A stretch of DNA of 64,000 nucleotides from NCBI RefSeq assembly GCF_905171775.1, contig NC_053489.1, positions 146,779,642 through 146,843,641 on the forward strand. Direction: 5' to 3'. A model generated the notes under the pieces. It searched no databases. It was not told the DNA's origin and saw nothing but the letters and a program-made list of their open reading frames with translations. The position numbers and the translations under genes are program-made. Source of the stretch: Rana temporaria (lineage: Eukaryota > Chordata > Amphibia > Anura > Ranidae). Below, piece by piece: positions 11,875 through 23,900 of the stretch. Each line of letters opens with the position of its first letter. The stretch's first letter is position 1.

Positions 11875-12655
11875 TAGTGCATATCACTTTATTGGGGCAC
11901 ACTTGATTGCTAGCGGAATATTTGTCTTGGAGGACTGTTTTTAGAACTACTTTTTTTGGATTCCACACTGTAACTCCCTTCAGTTTATTTTGTTTATATA
12001 CACCACAACTTTTGGAGTGTTTTGTACATTATATATTTGCATTTATATTAACACATGATTGGTGGTTTGTACAATAGACATCCATACAAATTTTTGCACC
12101 AGACTGCCGACTCTGTTTAGAGCACAGTTGTGTCCGTGATTCACACTAATTTACATAGTGTCACGTTTTTCACATGGGTGTACCTACTATAGGTACAGCT
12201 TCAATTAATAATAATTTTTGTGTTTATTTCACTTTATACGTTTCACCACTGTGTATTAAAGGGTGCAAGACTTTTCTTGTAAGTCAATCGCCCTTTGGTC
12301 ACATAGAAACCCCCCTTTTTAGGGTTCCTTGTTTTTCATTGTTTTAGGCGCTATATTTTTTTACATTTTTATAACCTTACATCCATATGGTATGTTGGCA
12401 GCCTGATTCACAACACCATTTGGTTTGCGCATTATTGTATAAACACTTACTTATAATAACCACTTGCCTACTGAGCACTTAAACCCTCTTCCTACCCAGG
12501 CAAATTTTCAGCTTTCAGCGCTGTCGCAATTCTTTCTTCGAACATCATTTTCATGACCAATCTGGTTTTATCCAAAATGTTATACGAATTTACCTAAACA
12601 CACCAAACGCTTCATTTCTTATATAACCCTAGCCGCTTTAAAGTTAAACTGAGAT

Positions 12656-12763
12656 ATGAGCAACGATAAATTGACTTGCATTTTACATAAACGCCTAACT
12701 ATTTTTGAAAATACGTGGACACCTTGGTTACATTATTCATCTTTGAATGCTAGCAATTTGTGA
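12656..12763 (+). pseudogene. LINE ORF2 extreme C-terminus fragment
   Basis: A 35-residue frame ends in RLTIFENTWTPWLHYSS and then a stop. The WTPW motif matches the terminal WKPW, WQPW and WNPW motifs of the other L1/Tx1 ORF2 copies in this window. A stop lies just upstream in the same frame, so only the tail survives. It is inserted between the left end and the minisatellite of a TTAA-type repeat. Confidence 0.65.
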
Positions 12764-12805
12764 AAGACAACCGTTAACTGTCCTTATCTTGCCCACATTT
12801 TTCAG

Positions 12806-14432
12806 GCTGCACTGATGGACACTGGTGGGCACTGATAGGCACTGATAGTCTGCACTGGTGGGCATTAATGAAATGGCACTGGTGGGCACTGATATGCTGC
12901 ACTGGTGGGCACTGATGAGGTAGCACTGATGGACACTGATAGGCTGCACTGGTGGGCATTAATGAGATAGCACTGGTGGGCATTGATAGGCTGCACTGGT
13001 GGGCATTGATGAGGTGACACTGGTGGGCACTGATAGGCTGCACTGGTGGGCACTGATGAGGTGGCACTGATTAACACTAATAGGCTGCACTGGTGGGCAC
13101 TGATAAGATGATGACACTGATGAGATAGCACTGGTGGACACTGATAGGCTGCACTGATAGGCTGCACTGCTGGGCACTGATGATGTGGCACTGATGAGCA
13201 CTTATATGCTGCACTGGTGGGCACTGATGAGGTGGCTTTGATGGACACTGATAGGCTGCACTGGTGGGCATTGATGAGATAGCACTGGTGGGCACTGATA
13301 GGCTGCACTGGTGGGCACTGATGAGGTGGCACTGATTAACACTAATATGCTGCACTGGTGGGCACTGATAAGATGATGACACTGATGAGATAGCACTGGT
13401 GGGCACTGATAGGCTGCACTGATAGGCTGCACTGCTGGGCACTGATGATGTGGCACTGATGGGCACTTATATGCTGCACTGGTGGGCACTGATGAGGTGG
13501 CTTTGATGGACACTGATAGGCTGCACTGGTGGGCATTGATGAGATAGCACTGGTGGGCACTGATAGGCACTGATAGTCTGCACTGGTGGGCATTGATGAA
13601 ATGGCACTGGTGGGCACTGATATGCTGCACTGGTGGGCACTGATGAGGTAGCACTGATGGACACTGATAGGCTGCACTGGTGGGCATTAATGAGATATCA
13701 CTGGTGGGCACTGATAGGCTGCACTGGTGGGCATTGATGAGGTGTCACTGGTGGGCACTGATAGGCTGCACTGGTGGGCACTGATGGACACTAATAGACT
13801 GCACTGGTGGGCATTGATGAGATAGCACTGGTGGGCACTGATAGGCTGCACTGCTGGACACTGATGATGTGGCACTGATATGCTGCACTGATGAGGTGGC
13901 ACTGATGGACACTGATAGGCTTCACTGGTGGGCATTGATGAGATAGCACAGGTGGGCACTGATAGTCTGCACTGGTGGGCATTGATGAAATGGCACTGGT
14001 GGGCACTGATGGAAACTGATGGGAAATGATAGGCTGCACTGGTGGGCATTGATGAGATGGCACTGGTGGGTGCTGATAGGCTGCACTGGTGGGCACTAAT
14101 GAGGTGACATGGATGAAAACTTCTGAGCACTGATAGGCCGCACTGGTGGGCACTAATGAGGTGGTACTATTGGGCACTGATAGACTGCACAGATGGGCAC
14201 TAATGAGGTGGCACTGATGGAAACTGATGGGCACGGATAGGCTGCACTGAAGGACACTGATAGGCTGCACTGCTGGACACTGATGAGGTGGCACTGATGG
14301 AAACTGATGGGCACTGATAGGCTGCACTGGTGACCACTGATGAGGTGGCACTGATGGGCCCTGATAGGCGGCACTGATGAGGTGGCACTGATATGCTGCA
14401 CTGGTTGGCACTGATGAGGTGATACTGATTGC
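12806..14432. repeat. GGCACTGAT minisatellite with higher-order repeats
   Basis: About 1.6 kb of diverged 20-24-bp units such as GCACTGGTGGGCACTGATAG. Higher-order copies are visible: the word ACTGATTAACACTAATA occurs near 13067 and 13331 (period ~264 bp), and ACTGATAGTCTGCACTGG occurs near 12841 and 13569 (offset ~728 bp). Long minus-strand frames rich in HQC and PTSA are reading artefacts of the array. Confidence 0.95.
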
Positions 14433-14434
14433 AA

Positions 14435-14869
14435 AATACCTTCCTACGCATCCAGCGTTGTGTTCTGATCTGGGCGGCATGAAGCACATATGTTGAACAT
14501 GCCCCAAAAGTTAAAAGCCTGTGGATCCGCGTGTACGCTTTGGTCAATACGCTCTTTCATTCTAATATATGTAAGGACATGTGGGAAGCTCTACTTCATA
14601 AGCCCATCCTGGAATTAACAAAACGAGAACGTGCCTTGGCAACACATATTTTTATGGCAACTAAACAAACCATTGCGAAGATGTGGAAAACACCTCTCCG
14701 TTCTTTTGAGGAGATGAAGCGAGGGGTGCACGGTACGTTGCCGAACGAGCAGCTTACGGTGATAATCACGGACACTAGGGAGAAATTTGGTGAGATTTGG
14801 CAACCCTGGTTGGACCAGTTTCCAGCAATGAGCCCGCCTTCTCATTTTTGGGCTTATAGGAAATTCTAA
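14435..14869 (+). pseudogene. L1/Tx1-clade LINE ORF2 3' fragment
   Basis: The C-terminal end of a LINE ORF2. The frame from 14531 includes LATHIFMATKQTIAKMWKT, an alpha-helical block present in the other copies, and the terminal EIWQPWLDQF motif before the stop at 14867-14869. The zinc-knuckle region just upstream (14435-14530) is damaged by an in-frame stop and a base shift. Upstream it abuts the minisatellite, so the copy is severely 5' truncated. Confidence 0.85.
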
Positions 14870-15897
14870 CGAGCCTGTTAGTGCTGGCCTTGGATCCCCT
14901 GGGGTGGGGTTTACTTTCTTCTCTGTGATTCTCTTTTTCGTTGACTTTCTACTCTTACTTTCCACCTTCTTCCTCTTTGTTATCCTTCTTTCTCTATTTT
15001 CTCTTTATTTCTTATTTTTGGCCATTTACCACTAAAGGCCAGTGTGCAGAGTCTGTTACAGTAATAGCTCCCTAGAACAATACTTTTGGGGTCACTTTTT
15101 CCACCCCTTATCTTGATGGTATGGCTTTGGCCTCCGGGTGGGGGCGAAGCCCTCTTGTACATTAGAAAGCTTATGGGATAGTTCCCCCTTTTCCCTTCTC
15201 CCTTTTTATTTTTTATTCTCATATACAAATTTTTTATGTTTAAGTCCTTGACAGGACCCTGAGATTTTATCTGTTTTTATATAAAAATATAGGTCAATCT
15301 CAGGTATCGTATGATATTTGTTGTATGATGATTCTTGAAATACCATTTGTTTGGAGTTCTTTCTAGGCTTTGATTATAGGGAGTACCATGGTTGGTTATG
15401 TTCCTACAGACCGTGAGGGTACCAAGACATCCTTGCCTGGTTACCATTGCCTTTTATTTGTTGTTACTGTCTACACCATATATGAGGCCTACTTATCTGT
15501 GGCATCTGTTCACTGTTTTGTGAGTTTGTCTTTATGCCTTAAAAATATTGTGAAAGAAGTTCACAGCCAGAAGCTAGCGACTAGACCCGGTGGGCCAGAG
15601 ACATATAGCCCCACATGCCAGCTTCTACCTGTAGATTTCTGTGTCAGTATTACTTTATCTTACCCACTGATCCATGATTGAGAGCTCCTATGTGTTTCAC
15701 TGCACCCTCAGCCTCTGTGTGTTACTATTCTGATACCACAATGCACATATGTTCCTACAATACTGAATTATTTTAACATATTGCTTATTTAAAAATATTG
15801 CACAGCAAAAAAAAAAGACATACTCAAAAAACATAAATAAAACACCATATAATATTGTTCTGAATTGATGAAAGGCCGCAATTTGCTAGGAAAGGAA
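14870..15897. other. LINE 3' UTR, then no gene recognised
   Basis: 14870-15230 is pyrimidine-rich and looks like the 3' UTR of the LINE fragment, similar in composition to 20030-20110. No poly(A) end was found. 15230-15897 is AT-rich with nothing recognisable. Confidence 0.5.
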
Positions 15898-15911
15898 GGA
15901 TAGATAGATAA

Positions 15912-16001
<90 letters not shown>
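15898..16001. repeat. (GATA)n tract 1
   Basis: Tetranucleotide GATA repeat with one variant unit (AATA) near the left end. Confidence 0.98.
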
Positions 16002-16136
16002 GCCCTCACTGAGTTACAAACACCCAACTTAAATCTGACTCATACTTAAGAACAGTGTGACGTCTTGCTAGTCCCAGAAACCGGCAGGGCGGAAATCTTG
16101 CTTCTCACCACACGCTACCACCTATCGTCCAGTAGA

Positions 16137-16924
<788 letters not shown>

Positions 16925-16935
16925 AATAGATACAG

Positions 16936-16936
<1 letters not shown>

Positions 16937-17029
<93 letters not shown>

Positions 17030-17058
17030 TAGATATAGATATAGATAGATAGATAGAT
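16937..17058. repeat. (GATA)n tract 3
   Basis: Tetranucleotide repeat with GATATA variants near its right end, starting 12 bp after the MITE. Confidence 0.97.
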
Positions 17059-17660
17059 CTGTAGACATAAATAGGTATTTACATTATAGTACAGTTTATT
17101 CAAAGCATGCATTCGAAAGAGTATTGTGTGTGCAATAAACACTTTAACAAAAGATTTGTGTCAACTGTGTACTTCATCAGACAATGAAATATCGACAAGC
17201 CTTTAGCCAGAACAGACTTCACTCATAGGAAATAAATCTGTCATTCTACATTAGCAATCACTTCACTTCTGTGGCTAATGGTATCAATCATTTCACCCAA
17301 TAATAAGGATTTCATATACTATACGCTATACCATATTACTCTCATAAAGACAATGAATGTCATCTAAACATAAAGGGATACACAATATTGTGATGCACAT
17401 AGGCACATTGCAAAATACAATGATAGACAACACAAATACAATAAACTGCGTTTGAAATAAAAGAAATAAAGAACATTATGAATCTCCACATGCTCTCACA
17501 GAATAAAAGGAAACATCTTTCTGTTGCACATCAAAAATCTACCACATAATGTAATGATATTCTCTTTGTTAGGTCTATCGGGTTAAGTCAGGTTCCTGTT
17601 ATTCATATTTACAATCTAAAAAATGATCCTGATAAGGTTGCAGTTAGAGCCTTTAAGCTT
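17059..17660. other. No gene recognised
   Basis: AT-rich sequence without a convincing frame or repeat boundary. Confidence 0.45.
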
Positions 17661-18130
17661 TTAACCCCCCTGGCGGTATTCCCGAGTCTGGCTCGGGGTG
17701 GAATTTCAGAACCAAAAGCGGTAACCCCGAGCCAGACTCGGGATCGCCTCGCAGTGTACACAGGCAGGGTTTACTTACCTTGTCCCTGGATCCTGCGATG
17801 CCTCCCCGCTGTGTGATCGAGCGGTGTACCCTTGCTCGATTCACAGTGCCCGTGTGCCGCCGAGCTCCGTTCCCTGCGACGTTACGACGCACAGGGTCGG
17901 AGATCGGCGTCAAATTCAAAAAAGTAAATAAACACTACATACAGTATACTGTAATCTTATAGATTACAGTATTGGATGAAAAAAGAAAACACACCCCCTT
18001 TGTCCCTAGTGGTCTGCCCAGTGTCCTACATGTACTTTTATATAATAAAAACTGTTCTTTCTGCCTGGAAACTGTAGATTGTCCATAGCAGCCAAAAAAG
18101 TGTCCCTTTATGTCAAAAGTGGTTTTAGAC

Positions 18131-19724
18131 GATCCAAGAAACTGCTAAAATCTCTAAACACAAATTTTCTTGGGCGGGCCGTTTGGCGGCCTTTAAAATT
18201 ATGTTACTGCCCAGACTACTGTATCTCTTCCGAACGCTGCCCATACCCCTCTCTCATTCATACCTTAACTCAGTGTTTCTCAACTCTAGTCCTCGAGGCG
18301 CCCCAACAGGTCATGTTTTCAGGCTTTCCATCATTTTGCACAGGTGATTTGATCAATTTCACTGCCTTAGTAATTAACACAGCCATTTCATCTGAGGGAA
18401 ATCCTGAAAACATGACCTGTTGGTGCGCCTTGAGGACTGGAGTTGAAAAACACTGCCTTAACTCACTGCAATCCATCATCACACGATTTGTATGGCAAGG
18501 CAAAAAATCCAGATGTAGTCATTCATGCAAGACTTGTCAAAAAGATTTGCAGGAGGGATGGGTCAAGTTGATGTTAGAGACTACTATCTAGCGACTGTAC
18601 TGTCACAAACGAAAGACTGGTTCACCACAAAACCTGCTACACTATGGAGCGATATAGAAAACACTATGACACCGGGACCGAACCTCTCTAATTGGCTGTT
18701 TACTATGACCTCTAAAACTTCACTACTACACCTCTATTCCCCTACCATCTAAGCCACCGTCAAAGCTTGGAAAACGATTCATCACTCTAAATGGACTGAC
18801 CTCCCGACCAAACCCATACCTGTCCCCCTTGAGATGTTGCAACTGCTGTCACCGGACTTACACATCCCGACCTGGATGACGGTCCATATATCTTTTACCT
18901 CTGACCTCCGCACCGTGGCGACAAACAACTCCTTCCTATACGTCCAGGAGAAATGTCAAGCCATGGCCATTGATTTCTTTACTTACTATAGATTACAACA
19001 GTGCATAATGGCGAACCCTTCTCTGGAAGGCTCTTTACCCCTACGTCTCTGGAACTACTTTTTCTCTGATAAAAATACCACCCCGGGTACTTCAGTAATA
19101 TACTCTACTCTGCAGGACAAAAACATTTTCCAAAAGACAAAACCCCTCACTGATTGGGAATCTGATATGCAGAACACATTCTCAGACCTGCAATGGCAAA
19201 TGGCAATTAAATCTACGTACAAGTACATATCCTGCACCTCCTTATGGGAGCTTGCTCAGAAGATATTGATGCGATGGTATCTGACACCACACAGGATAGC
19301 TAAATTCTATAGTCACACCTCGAGCGAATGCTGGAGACACTGCAGCTTACCGGGTACCCTCATGCATGTCTTTTGGTCCTGCACGCACCTAAGACGACTT
19401 TGGACTGACGTTGAGTCACTGCTGTGGGAGGTTATTCACATCCCAGTGGCACTGACTCCCCAACTGGCTATCCTCAACCTGACTATTGATGACATACCGC
19501 CCAATCTCCGACTGGTGACAACTCACATTCTCTTGGCAACAAAACTGTTGATCGCCAGAAAATGGAAGACAACAGATGCCCCTACACTTGTAGAACTGAT
19601 TACCTTGGTACATACTCATTATACCTATGAAACTGTTTTATGTAGAGGAAAACCCACATACGCTACCCAGTTGAACCTCTGGAACCCCTGGCACTTTTGG
19701 TACACAAACAAACACAACCATTGA
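18131..19724 (+). pseudogene. LINE ORF2 C-terminal half, broken
   Basis: Post-RT part of an L1/Tx1 ORF2. Early pieces (18131-18270 and 18464-18590) include LQSIITRFVWQGKK. A frameshift at about 18525-18545 moves to the frame with GGMGQVDVRDYYLATVL. An in-frame TAA at 18750-18752 interrupts it. A 296-residue frame (18834-19724) then carries the rest: the CWRHC...MHVFWSC zinc-knuckle-like motif, the HILLATKLLIARKWKT helix and the terminal LWNPWHFW motif. The endonuclease and RT catalytic regions are absent through 5' truncation. A hAT MITE at 18271-18455 also interrupts it. Confidence 0.9.
18271..18455. mobile_element. hAT-type MITE inside the truncated LINE
   Basis: The ends CAGTGTTTCTCAACTC and AGTTGAAAAACACTG are inverted. 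A perfect 8-bp duplication CCTTAACT lies at 18263-18270 and 18456-18463, which is diagnostic of hAT elements. The 185-bp element is non-coding and itself nearly palindromic (GGTCATGTTTTCAGG / CCTGAAAACATGACC). Confidence 0.94.
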
Positions 19725-20341
19725 TAACTTCTTGTTGCAAAAGGAATTGGCTAAAGGCTAGTACATTTGGACTTTAAAGGGACACGGTACATATGGTAAG
19801 AAAGCTAGATACATTTATTATTATAAGAATGTCATAAAAACATTTACAAACATAAAATCAAAGAAAGCAAGTAAATAACTGGTCCACATAGGTTGTCACA
19901 ATAATGATACAGTTCTACCATAGAAAGCTCAGATATAAAGCATGATTGGAAAGTTGACTGTATAGTGTGTAACCGAGTGGTAGTCCACTTGTTGCATACT
20001 AATGTTCCCTGACTGATGCTCTCCTCCCCCTCCCCCCTCCCTTCTTTCTCCTTTCTCTCTCTTTTCTCTTCTCTTCTTCTTTCTTTCTTCCATCTCCCCT
20101 ACCCCCCCCCCTTCTCCTCTCCTTGTGTTGTATATGTATTGCTACAAACATGACTTTTTGACAGTATATTGCTAGTAGAGTCTATGTTCATTTTGTCCAA
20201 TGTTTATAGCATCTTCATTTGGAACACACGTACCCGGTTGGATACGTGTCTCCTCCATGTTCGATTCAAATGACTTGTTATTTATGTATTGTTCATTACA
20301 TTGCATTGCTGTAACTGCTTATATGTAAGTTTAAAACTTTC

Positions 20342-20347
20342 AATAAA
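20342..20347 (+). terminator. AATAAA poly(A) signal of truncated LINE
   Basis: AATAAA 13 bp before the 3' end of the LINE insertion at 20360, followed by an A-rich tail. Confidence 0.75.
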
Positions 20348-20512
20348 AACAATTTGAAAGAAAAGTGGTTTTAGACCAGCTAGAAAACTATTATTTGTTA
20401 TAATTATTTATATTTATTTATTATATTATAATTTATGATTTTTTTTCAAATTTTATTATACCCGGGATGTCTACTAGACTCTTGTTTGGACAGTTTTTAG
20501 TGAATTATTCCT

Positions 20513-20914
20513 TTTTTTTTTTTTTTTTCCCCCTTTCTTTCCTTTTTTTTTCTTTTTGATCACTTCAGACTCCACCCCATAGAGTGTGCATTATATGCTC
20601 ATATTCGGCGCACCTGCCCATTGCATCTCTATGTTGGTTTTGCATCATAAGTGTCGCTTCTTCTTGTGTGAAATTTTTTTTTTTTCTTTCGTTTTTCTTT
20701 CTTTTTTCTTTTTTTTTTTTTTTAACTATATATATAAATATATATTAATGTTATTTATTAAATGTTAAATGTCACTCCTCATATTTCAGAGGAACAAAAA
20801 GGATTACATTTTTATTTTATCCCCCCCTTCTCCTCCCCCCCCCCATCCCCCCTATCTCACCTTAAACAATCTCCTATATCACTAGTTCTTTCAAATTTTC
20901 TTCTAGTGTTTCTT
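20513..20914 (-). other. L1 3' UTR and poly(A) end
   Basis: Non-coding minus-strand tail. Several A-rich and AG-rich runs appear, as T/C runs on the plus strand around 20513-20560, 20660-20720 and 20820-20850. The outermost run abuts the target duplication, as expected for target-primed reverse transcription. Confidence 0.85.
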
Positions 20915-23900
20915 TTAAGTGTCTACCCTTAGTTTTTCTGCATAACTCCACGATTTCTTGAAAGTCCTCCATCTATCCCATTTCGTAATTTGTAAGATGT
21001 TATTGCCCTCTATGCCCTCTTTTAATTCTTCCATTCTGTAAGTTTCTTCGACCGCATCTATCCACTCCCAAATTGAGGGGCACTCTAATTCTTGCCACTT
21101 CCTTGGAATAAGTCTCTTAGCGGCATTGAGTAGATGTGGTACAAGCGTTTTCCTGTAACTTTTTATACCTTCCTCCCCCCCATGAAATAGGATAACCCAT
21201 GGGTCCATCTTGATCTTTTTCCCCGTGATCTCTTCCACACAGGCCAAGATTTTTTCCCAAAACCTCTTAACCTTAGTACATCCCCACCAGATGTGTGCCA
21301 TATTTCCTGGTGATCCACATCCCCTCCAACACTCTCCTGTCTGATCTTCTTTGAATTTTTTTAGCTTATCCGGGGTCATGTACCATCCGGATATGCATTT
21401 AAAACACATCTCCGCCGTTCGACTATCTACCGCCGAGGAGTGTGTCAGAGCCAACATTTTATCTATTGTGCCCGTATCCCGTTGTGTTCCCAGTTCCCTT
21501 TCCCATTTTTTAATGAATGGAGGTATATTCTGCTCATCCATCTTCAATAGAATTCTATATAACTTTGATGTAGTTCCTTTTGCTCTTTCCATGAAGCATA
21601 TTTTTTCTAGGTCTGTTAACTGGTCTCCCGCTCTCAGTGGGCCTGGTAGATCCTGGGTAAAATGCTTGAGCTGCTGGTACCTCCATTCATTAATTTCCAT
21701 TAAATTCTTTTTAGTTTTTAACTCGAGTAGTGTTATTATGTGACCCTCCCTTATTATGTCCCTTAGTTGTGCCGTGTCCTGTTTGATCCAATTCCCCCCG
21801 ACTTGTGTTTTACCTGGTGGAAAATAATCATTATTTTTCAGTGCTATAAAAGGTGAATTATATTCCTTCTCAATTTTTTTGTAGACATTGTCCCATATTT
21901 TAAGTGCATTTTTTGTTATTTCATGTGTGTTTTTCTCTAGTGTTCTAAATTGAGGAGGATTCCATATAATCTTGTCCAGCCTCGTCTGTGCTAACTCATT
22001 TTCTAGACTAACCCACCTTTTTTCTTTGTTGGCTCTGGCCCACTCCACCACCCTTGTCATTACCACTGCGTCATAATATCCTTTGACGTCCGGTACCGCT
22101 AAGCCCCCCTTTTTTTTTGGTTGTTTTAGGGTCTGGAGTGATATCCTATGTTTCTTATTTCTCCAAATATAATTCATAATTATTTTTTTTAAAGCGGAAA
22201 ATAGTGTTCTCGGGAGGGCAATGGGGATCATCTGAAATTTATATAATATTTTAGGTAAGATAACCATTTTGCAATAATTGATTCGTCCTATCCATGATAT
22301 TGCTCTATTTTCCACTCTTTTTATTTCTGTCTTAATTTCATTTAATAGGGGAATGAAATTTATCTTATACATTTTTTTTATAGAGTTTGCTAACAGTATC
22401 CCTAAATATTTGAGTTCTTTAACCCAGGCGAACTGGTACTTCACTTTTAAGAATTGCTCTTCTAATTTACTTATATTTATACTCATAATCTCCGTTTTGG
22501 TGAGATTTATTTTGAAGTTCGAAATTTCCCCATAATCTCTACATAGATTTAATAGGTTTGAGATTGATGTTTTAGGTTTGTCCAAATAGAAGAGGATGTC
22601 GTCTGCAAAGGCAGAAAGTTTGTATTCCTCCTCTCCCACTTTGACCCCTTTTATTTCTTTACAATTGCGTATCCTAGCCAGCAACGGCTCCAAAGAGAGC
22701 ACGAACAGGAGTGGCGACAGAGGACACCCCTGCCTTGTACCATTTTTCATTGAGAAAGTTTGAGATAGACTGCCATTTATCTTTATTTTGGCAGTGGGCG
22801 ACAAATAAAGGGCTGCGATCCAGTCTATCATTCTCTGGCCAAACCCCATGCCTCTCAGAGTCAGCAGCATAAGTCCCCAGTCTACTCTGTCAAACGCTTT
22901 TTCTGCGTCAATCGACAGAAGTAAACCTGGGGACCCTACTGCCTTCATTCTCTGGAGCAACAAGAGTGTTTTTACTCCATTGTCTCTACCCTCTCTGCCC
23001 TGAACAAAGCCCGTTTGGTCCGGGTGTACCAGTTTTGTCATTTCCTGTCTAACTCTTCCGGCCAATACCTTTGCGTACAATTTTATATCAGTGTTCAACA
23101 GAGATATCGGCCGGTACCCTGAACAACTTCCTATGTCTTTACCTTCCTTTGGGATAACTGTGATGGTTGCCTCTGATGCTTCTTTACTCAATTTATACTC
23201 TCTTCCAAGTCCATTAAAGTACTGGCATAGTTTTGGTAGAAGGATCTCCTTGTATTTTTTATAATACATCACTGTGAAGCCGTCCGGGCCCGGGCTTTTT
23301 CCAGTTTCTGAACTTGTTAATGCTAGCTTAATTTCATTTTCTGTAATAGGCCTATCCATCCCTTCTGCCTCCGTTTGATCTATTTTTGATATTCCTGCTT
23401 CTTTTAAAAATGTTGTAATCTTATTTTCTTTCTCCCCTTTTTGCCAGTTCTTTTGTTCTACCGAATACAGTTTTTCATAATATATTCTGAATGTTTCTGC
23501 AATATCTTTTGTTGTATGTAAGACCTTACCTTTTTCATTTTTAATTTTGTCTATATAATTCCTAGATTTCTTTTTTTGTACCATCCGAGCAAGATGTTTG
23601 CTTGTTTTATTTCCCCACCTGTATCTTTCCCTTGCTATTGAGTTATATTCCCTTTTTGTATCTTGATCTAAGAGTTCTTTAAGCTCATTTCGCTTGTTTA
23701 CTAAATTTAAATATAGGTCTTGTTGCTTTCCTATTTTCTTATGTTTTTGTTCAAGATTAAAAATCTCCTCTATAAGTTTTTCCCTTGTACTACTCTCTTC
23801 TTTCTTCTTCCTTGCTCCTTCAGAGATCAGGACCCCTCTTATCACCGCCTTATGGGCGTCCCAAAGTGTTGCTTTAGAGATTCCATCTATCTCATTTGTT

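Larger units (their letters stand above)
9651..12451 (+). mobile_element. Foldback element A: ~425-bp inverted arms, right tail, 15-bp TSD
   Basis: The left arm, about 9655-10078, is the near-perfect reverse complement of about 11937-12365. After the right arm comes a unique 86-bp tail (12366-12451). Identical 15-bp direct repeats, TATAATAACCACTTG, lie at 9636-9650 and 12452-12466. The target was the left end of a TTAACCACTT-type repeat. The original loop is only about 425 bp; the rest of the present loop is a later TIR element at 10445-11874. No coding frame is convincing. Elements at 44707-46217 and 32488-33228 have the same architecture. Confidence 0.9.
12457..14432. mobile_element. TTAACCACTT-type repeat, interrupted, with expanded minisatellite
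   Basis: The left terminal sequence ACCACTTGCCTACTGAGCAC and CAGCTTTCAGCGCTGTCGCA (12457-12530) belongs to the TTAA family seen at 40575-42418. A LINE fragment lies at about 12535-12800, then the family's internal GGCACTGAT minisatellite, grown to 1.6 kb. The right end of the element is missing. Confidence 0.6.
18131..20360 (+). mobile_element. 5'-truncated L1/Tx1-clade LINE with 16-bp TSD
   Basis: A perfect 16-bp duplication, AAAAGTGGTTTTAGAC, lies at 18115-18130 and 20361-20376. The insert carries the ORF2 3' part, a pyrimidine-rich 3' UTR (about 20030-20110) and AATAAA at 20342-20347 just before the 3' end. The copy is 2.23 kb including a 185-bp hAT MITE and its 8-bp duplication. Confidence 0.95.

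Noticed and set aside
12737..14507. Many long minus-strand frames rich in HQCPPVQPISA
   Set aside because: They are translations of the GGCACTGAT minisatellite. Several overlapping frames are all open because the unit lacks stops, so none is evidence for a protein.
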